Position numbers and translations under genes: made by a program
Notes under the pieces: generated by a model
The model's input: only the letters and a program-made list of their open reading frames with translations
The model's database searches: none
What the model was told of the DNA's origin: nothing
Part shown: piece by piece, positions 38,208 to 44,386 of the stretch
Layout of the letters: each line of letters opens with the position of its first letter
Position numbering within the stretch: the first letter of the stretch is position 1
Virus record (IMG/VR): IMGVR_UViG_3300005253_000543
Coordinates: 1-44,386 of that record
Length of the DNA stretch: 44,386 nt
Origin: a virus
Direction: 5' to 3' (one strand)

Positions 38208-39128
38208 TCATGGGTTCACCGGGGCTTTCTTCTTCATGCACTCCAGGCACTTTAGAAATCCTGCTGGGATTTCAGCGCCGCAGTCCCTACACTTCCCAGG
38301 CTTGCCTTCTGGTCGTGGCCGTGGACCAAGTTCAATTACTTCTTGGCCTGGTTCATCTTCCCATCGCCGCTGATTCAGAAACGTCGCTGGGTAGGGAATG
38401 AATTTACCGTCCTCTTTTTGCCATTGCTCGGTTTGCATCCAGCGTTTTAGGCCAGCCAGAACTAGAGCAAGCCTCATTCCACTACGCATTCCTCGGTATG
38501 CTTTTAGCGCCGCTGGTTTTCCGACCTTTCTAGGATAGAGGTCCCAAAATGTTGAGAAACCAGACGGAGAAGGCGAAGCCTGAGCAGGGTTCTTTCTTTT
38601 TTCTTTCTTCTCTATTCTTCCTTCTTGTATAGGGGCGGGATGCTCGCCCTGATGCTGACCCAAATGCTTGCCATCTTGCTGACTAGTATATATTAGGAAC
38701 TTGGTAGAAGTGGTTTGTTTTGCGTCTAATAGCTTGCCCTTGTGTTGGCCATCCGTAATTGCGTATTTATTGATGAGAATTTGGTAGTTGGCGTGAACCC
38801 CTGGTGTTGTGAAGCGCTTAATGTAGCCCTTCGATTCAAGGCGCTGCAAAGAGTTTCTGGCAGTTGAACGAGCAAAGTTGTATGCACCAAGAGCCTTTGC
38901 GCTACCCCACCAGATTCCAGTGTGGTGGTCTGCCAACAGCAGTAGCAGGCAATACACAGAGAAGTCAGTTTTGTTTAGGAGTCCCTTCTGGACGTGCTCT
39001 AGGATTCCACGGCGGAGGGGTATGTATCCAGCAAACATCCAGCCCTGTCCTTTGGTACGGGCCGATGCGGGATTAGGAAGGACAGGCTGGCCCAAAACCC
39101 TTTCCCGCCCGGCTCGTACCGCGCACAT
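38208..39128 (-). CDS. Lambda-O-like replication initiation protein
   Basis: A 306-residue protein. Residues about 31-125 form a winged-helix domain (LLNKTDFSVYCLLLLLADHHTGIWWGSAKALGAYNFARSTARNSLQRLESKGYIKRF). A basic linker follows (RIEKKEKRKNPAQASPSPS). FWDLYPRKVGKPAALKAYRGM and YPATFLNQRRWEDE are the usual end motif of phage O-type and primosomal replication proteins. A C-terminal CRDCGAEIPAGFLKCLEC is an added zinc ribbon. ATG 39128 has AAGGAG ten bases upstream; the ATG at 39038 is an alternative. No partner helicase or DnaC-type loader was recognised. Confidence 0.75.
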   Translation of the reverse strand: MCAVRAGRERVLGQPVLPNPASARTKGQGWMFAGYIPLRRGILEHVQKGLLNKTDFSVYCLLLLLADHHTGIWWGSAKALGAYNFARSTARNSLQRLESKGYIKRFTTPGVHANYQILINKYAITDGQHKGKLLDAKQTTSTKFLIYTSQQDGKHLGQHQGEHPAPIQEGRIEKKEKRKNPAQASPSPSGFSTFWDLYPRKVGKPAALKAYRGMRSGMRLALVLAGLKRWMQTEQWQKEDGKFIPYPATFLNQRRWEDEPGQEVIELGPRPRPEGKPGKCRDCGAEIPAGFLKCLECMKKKAPVNP

Positions 39129-39142
39129 CGTAGTCCAACTCC

Positions 39143-39337
39143 TTAACCGTTGTCAACCTTAAAAACTGGTCGTACAGAAACAGAGAAATGGATGCGGTTG
39201 GCATACTCGTTGATTATCCCAGAGTCGTGAGGTTCTTCTGCGGCGTCGGCGTAGGAGCCGCATGTGTTCATGCTGACACCAATCGCAGCCCAGTGCAGCA
39301 AGGCACGCAGGTCGTGAATCTGAACGGAAATCGTCAC
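39143..39337 (-). CDS. Small protein translationally coupled to rusA
   Basis: A 64-residue protein from a GTG overlapping the rusA stop (GTGA), with GGCGGAGG upstream: VTISVQIHDLRALLHWAAIGVSMNTCGSYADAAEEPHDSGIINEYANRIHFSVSVRPVF. The longer frame reaching 39427 lies inside rusA and was rejected. No family recognised. Confidence 0.55.
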   Translation of the reverse strand: MTISVQIHDLRALLHWAAIGVSMNTCGSYADAAEEPHDSGIINEYANRIHFSVSVRPVFKVDNG

Positions 39338-39765
39338 AGAACCTCCACCGGCGAAATCTCTATTCTGGTAAATCCTCGCATTCCTCTCGGCACCAATATC
39401 TGCTTCGGGGTGCCCTCCACCAACCACTGCTCTGAATCGTCCACAATCAGCCCCAGGCCGCTAGGGTGGCTTTTCTTGGGAATCACAAGGCAGTCCCGCA
39501 CTGGCTTCAATCCTGCGTCCAGGTTGTCCTGCTCGATCCTGCGCTTGCGGTAGCAGGTGAATTGCACTCGCATCTTGGGGCGGTTCTTCTCCACCCACTT
39601 CTGCAAGCGATGGAGCTTCGGAGCGCCGAGATTTCCCGATATAAAGCCGTTGCAGGCCATCCTCAGCGCCGCATAGCTCGCCCAATGGTGATACTTCCCG
39701 CCCTGGCGGTAGGCATTCCCTGATGGTACCTCTAGGGGAATCTCGATGATGACGGGCCAGTTCAT
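39334..39765 (-). CDS. rusA: RusA-family Holliday junction resolvase
   Basis: A 143-residue protein. MNWPVIIEIPLEVPSGNAYRQ opens the domain. The catalytic core RRIEQDNLDAGLKPVRDCLV... GLIVDDSEQWL supplies the conserved acidic residues (DN, D, DD) that bind Mg2+ in RusA. Length is normal for the family. It would resolve branched DNA before packaging, working with the Bet recombinase. Confidence 0.9.
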   Translation of the reverse strand: MNWPVIIEIPLEVPSGNAYRQGGKYHHWASYAALRMACNGFISGNLGAPKLHRLQKWVEKNRPKMRVQFTCYRKRRIEQDNLDAGLKPVRDCLVIPKKSHPSGLGLIVDDSEQWLVEGTPKQILVPRGMRGFTRIEISPVEVL

Positions 39766-39767
39766 TC

Positions 39768-40631
39768 CTACACTCCACAGACTCCTTCACACTCAGTAGT
39801 GAATCCGAGTCCAAGTTGGAGTTCCCGTGGATTAAGCCGACCATTGAACTTGATTTTCTCCAGCGGCACACACGACCTGTGGACGTAGAGCTTCTGATCT
39901 ACCTTGCGGTTCACGACCCGGCCTGGGATTCTCAAGGCGTTGTCTATCGCAACCGCGCGCGCCCAATCTACTGGGTTCTTCTTGATGGCCTGCCACTCAG
40001 AATCATTGTGATAAGGGCAAAAGACACAGGCCGAACGGGGAACCTGATGCGGGACGTTGCCAATCTCTTTCAGCCATGTGAAGCAATCAGCCCGAGTCAT
40101 GGCCTTGTCCATGAGGGGAAACCGTAGATCCATCCACTTCTTGTTGCGATTGGGGTTGTTTCGCATACGAAGTGCCCGCCCAGCCTCTTCAATTGATATG
40201 CCGATGTACTGGACGATCACCACGTCTTTGGGAATCCTCTGGCGCGGCCTCAACCCAATTAACTCGTACCGGATCGCCCGTTCGATCACGTCAATCTTGT
40301 ATTCCTTGGAACATTGCCGGCGAAGCATGCCCTCCCGACCACCCTCAACTATTGCCGTATAGGCAGGAATCGAAGCGAACCGCTGCTTCGTGCTGTTCTC
40401 GCCCCGCATGAGATCATCACCTAGCCGACTCTTCTGGCGAATCCAAATGGGCGCACCGCCTACAGCTTGGAGCCACTCCAAATGTTGATAGACGGCCACT
40501 GGCTCCTCGCCTGTGTCTGCGAAGATGGCGCAATCAAGGGGGGGCTTGAGGAGGCCCTGAGCAAACATCAGGTACAGCGTTGTACTCTGAACGCCAGCAC
40601 CTAGCGACAGTACGTGATACTCAGTACTCAT
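39768..40631 (-). CDS. PP-loop ATPase, phage PAPS reductase-like
   Basis: A 287-residue protein. The PP-loop is SLGAGVQSTTL (residues about 9-19), followed by DCAIFADTGEEPVAVYQHLEWLQ, RRQCSKEYKIDVIERAIR, YIGISIEEAGRALRM, RFPLMDKAMTRADCFTWLKEIG and SACVFCPYHNDSEW. This is the phage phosphoadenosine-phosphosulfate-reductase-like family often found in accessory regions. The PP-loop gives AMP-forming activation. The substrate is unknown; nucleobase, sulfur or anti-defence chemistry are all possible. It has lost none of the expected motifs. Confidence 0.85.
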   Translation of the reverse strand: MSTEYHVLSLGAGVQSTTLYLMFAQGLLKPPLDCAIFADTGEEPVAVYQHLEWLQAVGGAPIWIRQKSRLGDDLMRGENSTKQRFASIPAYTAIVEGGREGMLRRQCSKEYKIDVIERAIRYELIGLRPRQRIPKDVVIVQYIGISIEEAGRALRMRNNPNRNKKWMDLRFPLMDKAMTRADCFTWLKEIGNVPHQVPRSACVFCPYHNDSEWQAIKKNPVDWARAVAIDNALRIPGRVVNRKVDQKLYVHRSCVPLEKIKFNGRLNPRELQLGLGFTTECEGVCGV

Positions 40632-40939
40632 GCCGTTTCCGCAAACAACTCAGCCTGCTCTGCGGGCCTTTCCACTGGCACCACTCGGTACAGAGATTGT
40701 CGCCGCGAAACAACCGTGTAGTTCAAGAGCCCTTGCTGGCGTAGCTGTCGTAGGATGCGGCCTGGAGAATCAGGCGCTATCATCCCAAGGTTGCCTTGAA
40801 TATAAAGCAACAGTTGTTCCATATGAAACTGTTCGTTATGGCGGCAGAACTCCATAATAAGCGAACCTATCCGGCTCCTGACCCTAGCCCGTTCCTGGGG
40901 GTCGCTAGTCACTGGCGCCATCTTGTTCATCGCAATCAT
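40628..40939 (-). CDS. Small winged-helix-like protein
   Basis: A 103-residue protein. RARVRSRIGSLIMEFCRHNEQFHMEQLLLYIQGNLGMIAPDSPGRILRQLRQQGLLNYTVVSRRQSLYRVV reads as a winged-helix DNA-binding domain (helices then a two-stranded wing). ATG 40939, or the next in-frame ATG, is the start. It overlaps the PP-loop gene by four bases. A regulatory role is likely but not shown. Confidence 0.65.
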   Translation of the reverse strand: MIAMNKMAPVTSDPQERARVRSRIGSLIMEFCRHNEQFHMEQLLLYIQGNLGMIAPDSPGRILRQLRQQGLLNYTVVSRRQSLYRVVPVERPAEQAELFAETA

Positions 40940-41063
40940 AAAAAACTTTGAACGTCCACCTAGTTTTGCATTCTGAGCAAGTCAACGCCAATCCAGGGAA
41001 TAACACTTCGATGTCCTCAACTATTTCTGTGTCATCACCGCAACAAGGGCAGTAAATCTTCAT
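40905..41063 (-). CDS. Small zinc-ribbon protein
   Basis: A 52-residue protein, MKIYCPCCGDDTEIVEDIEVLFPGLALTCSECKTRWTF..., with CPCC and CSEC separated by about 25 residues, a classical zinc ribbon. Its 3' end overlaps the winged-helix gene by 35 bases. Function unknown. Confidence 0.65.
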   Translation of the reverse strand: MKIYCPCCGDDTEIVEDIEVLFPGLALTCSECKTRWTFKVFYDCDEQDGASD

Positions 41064-41074
41064 CTTCTTTTCAC

Positions 41075-41914
41075 TCACTGGCACGCGATGATCCTTTGGG
41101 CGATCCATTCCGCGATTTGCGGGACAACGGCTTCGCCGAGGGCGTCATTTCTGGCATCGACCAATTGTCGGGAAAGCCCATCAACCGTTCTAGCCACACT
41201 GAATTGATGAGCCCACCAGTCCGCAGCCATTCGCGGATGTATTCCGGGCACCAGCGCAACGAGCTCCCGATGTTCGCTCCGCTCGGCCTCCGTCCCGACA
41301 TTTCCTTGCGGTAGCACGTAAGCGCATCCATTGCCCCGGTCAGTCCGCCCCTCAGTGAACCGAGGCTCTTGTCGGGGGTAGGCAAGTAGCCAAACCCTGT
41401 CGCGGATATGGGGGGCACCAAAGGCGGCCGCTGGTAGGCAATCCCATTCCGCGTCATACCCGCTCTCGGCCAAGTCTCCGAGAACTCGGCCCATCCCCCG
41501 TCCAAGCAAAGCTGAGACGTTCTCCACGACAACGTAGCGGGGTCGTAGTTCGCAAACGATGCGGAACATTTCGCTCCAGAGTCCGCTTCTGTCGCCTTCG
41601 ATTCCTGCCCGCTTGCCAGCGTTGGAGATGTCCTGGCAGGGGAACCCCCCGGAGATGATGTCAACCCATTTGAGGTGGTGGGCCCGCTGACATCGGTGCC
41701 TAGTTTTCCCGCTTCGCATTCGCCGCTCGTTCGGTTTGTAGATTCCGCAGCAATTTCGGATGTCGGCGTACTGCCTAGCACCGGGGAAGTGCTGGGCAAG
41801 CACCTTGCGGCAGTAGTCCTCAATTTCAATCTGCCAGTCCGTTTCGATTCCCGCCCGTTCAAACCCAAGGTCAAACCCTCCAATCCCTGCAAACAGAGAG
41901 CCATGCGTCAGCAT
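41075..41914 (-). CDS. DNA C5-cytosine methyltransferase
   Basis: A 279-residue protein with the family motifs in order: SLFAGIGGFDLGFERAG (I), FPCQD with catalytic Cys93 (IV), VVVENV at 128-133 (VI), FGAPHIRDRVWLLA at 165-178 (VIII), and ALGEAVVPQIAEW near the end (X). Motif X normally reads GNAV. Here the Asn is replaced by Glu, which may affect activity. It probably methylates phage DNA against restriction; no cognate endonuclease is encoded. A second frame, shifted by one base, stays open for 277 codons across the whole gene. Confidence 0.92.
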   Translation of the reverse strand: MLTHGSLFAGIGGFDLGFERAGIETDWQIEIEDYCRKVLAQHFPGARQYADIRNCCGIYKPNERRMRSGKTRHRCQRAHHLKWVDIISGGFPCQDISNAGKRAGIEGDRSGLWSEMFRIVCELRPRYVVVENVSALLGRGMGRVLGDLAESGYDAEWDCLPAAAFGAPHIRDRVWLLAYPRQEPRFTEGRTDRGNGCAYVLPQGNVGTEAERSEHRELVALVPGIHPRMAADWWAHQFSVARTVDGLSRQLVDARNDALGEAVVPQIAEWIAQRIIACQ

Positions 41915-41950
41915 CTCCCGTCAGCTTTGAGGATGCCGAGCATCAGTCAG

Positions 41951-42223
41951 TCAGCCTTGCCGCCGCTCAGCCTTGGCTAAAGCAGCATTCAAATTTGCCA
42001 AGGTTGTAGCCTCAAGCGGAGTAACCCTGTTGGAAAAACGCAAGACTTGCCGACAAACATTAAGCAAGTCTGGCGCAGCAGATATTACTGCAGCGTCATC
42101 AGCGCCCTGTTTGACATCAGCAATTGGGATGTAGTCGCTCTCCGGGCCTTTGTAGTCGGAGTCCACATGCCAACGACCACCTACATCCTGAGTGGCTTGC
42201 CAGTCTCCCATTGTGTGACTCAT
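41951..42223 (-). CDS. Small phage protein related to the HTPxPW family
   Basis: A 90-residue protein, MSHTMGDWQATQDVGGRWHVDSDYKG..., ending AAVISAAPDLLNVCRQVLRF. It has the layout of small phage proteins that open MxHTxGxW and carry a helical ANAxxIxxxPxLL segment. AAGGAG precedes it. A related protein is at 2518-2964. Function unknown. Confidence 0.65.
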   Translation of the reverse strand: MSHTMGDWQATQDVGGRWHVDSDYKGPESDYIPIADVKQGADDAAVISAAPDLLNVCRQVLRFSNRVTPLEATTLANLNAALAKAERRQG

Positions 42224-42515
42224 TGCTCACTCCTTATGCGAAAGGCGGCACCAGGCTGCTAGGCCCCCCAAACTTGTCGGGCGAGTGTGGGTTAGGTTGA
42301 CTTCCCACGAGCCTGGGGCGCTGGTGAAGCATGTCCTCGCGCTGCCCGCATCAGCCGTGCTGAGGTGTGCTGTCCTCCACGGCGTTTATCAACCACGACT
42401 GGTCCCGCCCGATTCCTTGCAAGCTCGTCTCTCCCATTGAAAACTGTGTGGCGACCCCTACCCAATTGGCGGTTTCTCAGGCACGCCCTAGGTAAAGCAA
42501 TCTGCCAGGATTCGC
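42224..42515. other. Gap with no convincing gene
   Basis: About 290 bases between the HNH gene and the small HTPxPW-like gene. One frame of the minus strand is open through part of it but has no ribosome site and unlikely composition. The region may hold a decayed gene or a regulatory element; nothing specific was seen. Confidence 0.5.
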
Positions 42516-43011
42516 TTAAGCCGCCACACACTTGATTCCGTAAAACTCCATCGCCTTTCTGACCTTCCCCATTGGGAAACCGATGCGATTCATTTCTTGG
42601 AGATAGCCGATGATATTGGTTCTGTTGCACAGCCTGTCCTCAGCCCTTCTCTTCTTGGGGTGGCATTTCTGGCACAGCGCGACGAGATTTTCTCTGGCGT
42701 TTGGATCGCCGAGCCTGTGTTCTTCTATCCATCGTGCTGGCAAAATATGATCCGCTGGATGGGCGACAGACCTCAAACCCGTACTTGTGAGCTTGGGAGG
42801 ACATGATTTTGCCCCACAGATGGCGCAGGGCTGCCCTGAAACGGCCTTTCTTGCCCTCTGCCACCCTGCCCCTCTGCTGGGCGCGGAGCCGGGGCGCTTT
42901 CGCCTTGCCTTCCGCTTCAAGCTCCGCGAGATTGAGCAAGTGCGACGACACTCCGAGCACCGGGCAGCCCCCCATGATAGAAACCTCCTTCGGCATATCC
43001 TTCTGCGGCAT
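42516..43011 (-). pseudogene. HNH nuclease-like gene split by a +1 frameshift
   Basis: Two starts with strong ribosome sites (ATG 43011 after GGAGG; ATG 42975 after AAGGAGG) open a frame reading ...LNLAELEAEGKAKAPRLRAQQRGR. The next frame takes over near 42864 with WQRARKAVSGQPCAICGAKSC and the HNH core HPADHILPARWIEEHRLGDPNARENLVALCQKCHPKK, to 42516. The core has both CxxC/CxxCH zinc pairs and the DH catalytic motif. The shift falls at a G-rich run (CCC or CCCC on the plus strand, 42864-42872). It may be a sequence error, strain mutation or real slippage. The gene directly follows bet. Confidence 0.65.
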
Positions 43012-43020
43012 CGGCGCCTC

Positions 43021-44319
43021 CTAGGCCACTGTTGGCGCTTCATCCCTTTCTTCAAACTCGATCCCTTGGTCCTCACAAACCGCTTCCAAGGTCGGAACCC
43101 AAGCGGCGGGAATCACATACAACTTGCGTTTCTCATCGCGCCTCCCCGCCATTCCGTCAATAATCTTGTCCTTGAGCGTTACGGTGTCGCCAAAAACCTC
43201 TGCCTCATCACCTTTGAATCGAATGACGACTTTCTTGGAGTTCGTTGTCGCTGGTCGCGCGACCGCATGGGCCAGTGGAGGCGGCGGGGCCTCGCCCTTC
43301 GCCCGACTCCCATCCATCAATTGAACGTCTGGAACGCTTTTACCTTCGACCTCAGAAAAGGTTTGGTTGCCGATAGACTTGATTCCCATGATGTTGAGAT
43401 AGTTCCCGTTCCTTTGCACGATGAGATTGGACTGTTCACCGACACCTTGTTGTAGGTAGGGCCACAAGTCTTTTTTCCAGCAGGTACAGTCCCAATTCCC
43501 GTACTGCACCTTCGTGTAGGCGCCTTTGCGGGTCTTGATTTCCCTGTAGTCGTTAATCTTTGCTAGGGTGCCCTCGGGCGGGTCGGTTGGCTTGGGCGAG
43601 TCTGCCGGCGGGTCAGGAGGCGGCGGCGCAGGCGGGAGAGCGGGCGCTGAGAGTGGTCGGCCTTCTAGGTCTGTGACTTCGCGGCCTTCGGGCGAAAGGT
43701 CGTCATCGGCCTGCATCATTTCCTCGTCGGTGTAGATGTCCGCCAGGTCGGGGTAGGCTTTCCGCAACGCAAGAGCTTCGGCACACTTAGCCAGCATGTG
43801 CCTGGGCATCTTCCTCCACATGAAGGCTTCGGGGGAGTTAATGTCGGCCGGCGAGAACTCCTGCCAAAAGGCTGTCGCCACGGTCGGTTGTTCGACGCCC
43901 TTCTTCCATAGTTTGATGCGGGCCAAGATCGGGGTTTTCTTGTCCACCCCGTACTCATAGTCCGCTTCGCTTATCGAACCGAAGTCCTTGTGGCTCCTTG
44001 CGGCCATCGCCCGGTAGCCGTCAATCCCAATCTGAATAGCCATCTTGCCTTTGCGCTTGACACAGTGGAGTTGCCGCGTGAAGGGGTCGAGCTTGTGCTT
44101 CCTGGCTACCAGCATGAACAGGGCAAATTCGTCGTTGGTAGTGTCCTTGGCAACGGTTCGTTTCAGGAGTGCTACCTGCTCTGGGCGAAGCCCATGCTCC
44201 CGTCTTGCGATTGGCGCGGCTACCACAGGGACAAGCGCGGTGGAAGTCTGCCGCTTGCGCTTTGGGGGCTTCCGCTGCGTGCGCCGCTTGCGCTTTAGTT
44301 TGGCCTTCTTAGACCGCAT
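43021..44319 (-). CDS. bet: Bet/RecT-family single-strand annealing recombinase
   Basis: A 432-residue protein. A very basic N-terminus (1-25) precedes the Bet domain at about 45-205: DEFALFMLVARKHKLDPFTRQLHCVKRKGKMAIQIGIDGYRAMAARSHKDFG, AFMWRKMPRHMLAKCAEALALRKAYPDLADIYTDEEM. A Pro-rich linker follows, then a C-terminal extension of about 190 residues with a Trp/Cys-bearing beta domain (YGNWDCTCWKKDLWPYL). That extension makes it longer than lambda Beta. It pairs complementary strands in recombination. No lambda-type exonuclease partner was found. This is the complete copy of the gene also present at 26-1075. Confidence 0.93.
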   Translation of the reverse strand: MRSKKAKLKRKRRTQRKPPKRKRQTSTALVPVVAAPIARREHGLRPEQVALLKRTVAKDTTNDEFALFMLVARKHKLDPFTRQLHCVKRKGKMAIQIGIDGYRAMAARSHKDFGSISEADYEYGVDKKTPILARIKLWKKGVEQPTVATAFWQEFSPADINSPEAFMWRKMPRHMLAKCAEALALRKAYPDLADIYTDEEMMQADDDLSPEGREVTDLEGRPLSAPALPPAPPPPDPPADSPKPTDPPEGTLAKINDYREIKTRKGAYTKVQYGNWDCTCWKKDLWPYLQQGVGEQSNLIVQRNGNYLNIMGIKSIGNQTFSEVEGKSVPDVQLMDGSRAKGEAPPPPLAHAVARPATTNSKKVVIRFKGDEAEVFGDTVTLKDKIIDGMAGRRDEKRKLYVIPAAWVPTLEAVCEDQGIEFEERDEAPTVA

Positions 44320-44386
44320 CTTTACTCCACACTTCGATTCCAGGGCACTTTGCCTCGGCCTTTTCTTTGTCTTTGGTTGCCCTAAC
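43270..44386. repeat. Diverged terminal overlap (matches 26-1142)
   Basis: Aligned with 26-1142 at a constant offset of 43,244 bases, apart from two compensating three-base indels in the coding sequence. By eye roughly nine in ten bases agree. It contains most of bet and the end of the upstream gene. It most likely represents contig circularity with strain differences, not a functional repeat. Confidence 0.85.
44309..44386 (-). CDS. C-terminal end of the coiled-coil protein (partial)
   Basis: The last 25 codons of the orthologue of the 257-residue protein at 1065-1838, ending CPGIEVWSKDAV and a stop overlapping the bet start. The rest lies past the contig end. Confidence 0.85.
   Translation of the reverse strand, partial: VRATKDKEKAEAKCPGIEVWSKDAV

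Noticed and set aside
42292-42630. 112-codon minus-strand frame after the HNH gene
   Set aside because: It overlaps the HNH core out of frame, has no ribosome site and has an unnatural Arg/Gly/Pro composition.
1-44386. Temperate lifestyle
   Set aside because: No integrase, excisionase, C1/Cro-type repressor pair or attachment site was recognised. The RHH gene alone does not indicate lysogeny.
1-44386. CRISPR array or anti-CRISPR locus
   Set aside because: No regularly spaced repeats of 23-40 bases were seen; the repeats found are two- or three-copy junction sequences.

Overview
The window is nearly a complete genome of a tailed bacteriophage with a short, P22-like tail (podovirus morphology), assembled from a metagenome or mixed sample. 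Bases 1-25 are a sequencing-library adapter. The two ends carry the same genes (a bet recombinase and the end of its upstream neighbour) in two diverged versions offset by exactly 43,244 bases. The simplest reading is a circular or circularly permuted genome of about 43.2 kb, closed across two co-existing strains. Shine-Dalgarno sites of the AAGGAGG type precede many genes, and stops and starts often overlap (ATGA, TAATG), as in bacterial phages. The host cannot be named. The Sec-type signal peptides suggest a bacterium with a Sec export route, probably diderm.

Almost everything lies on the minus strand, so functional order runs from high to low coordinates. Late genes run from about 33.9 kb down to 4.5 kb in P22 order: terS, terL, several small unknown genes, a GroES-like protein, portal, a group of exported-looking proteins, scaffold, P22-type coat, a fibre-like protein, gp4-like adaptor, gp10-like tail factor, a needle-position protein, a GNAT acetyltransferase, three presumptive ejection proteins (one a 1540-residue polyvalent protein), a beta-helix tailspike, an M15 endolysin and candidate lysis proteins.

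Early genes run from about 4.4 kb down through the contig junction to 34.8 kb. They include a ribbon-helix-helix regulator with tandem operator-like repeats, small membrane and zinc proteins, a coiled-coil protein, Bet recombinase, an HNH protein that looks frameshifted, a C5 cytosine methyltransferase, a PP-loop (PAPS reductase-like) protein, RusA, a lambda-O-like replication protein, many small accessory genes and a putative late regulator. No integrase, lysogeny repressor or CRISPR array was seen.

Plus-strand genes occur in only two places. One is a pair of small genes facing away from terS beyond a 0.4-kb structured non-coding region. The other is an inserted element between the gp4-like and gp10-like genes, with a small basic protein and a NUMOD4/HNH homing endonuclease. 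Directly upstream of that endonuclease pair is the most unusual feature of the window: a tRNA-like RNA in circularly permuted order. The half from the 3' anticodon stem through the T-arm and acceptor strand comes first, then a linker, then the acceptor strand, D-arm and 5' anticodon stem. It has perfect T, D and anticodon stems, a UUC anticodon if read canonically, and an extended -10 promoter placed to start transcription at its first base.

A second unusual theme is that at least six virion-region genes, including the tailspike, carry N-terminal Sec signal peptides or signal anchors.
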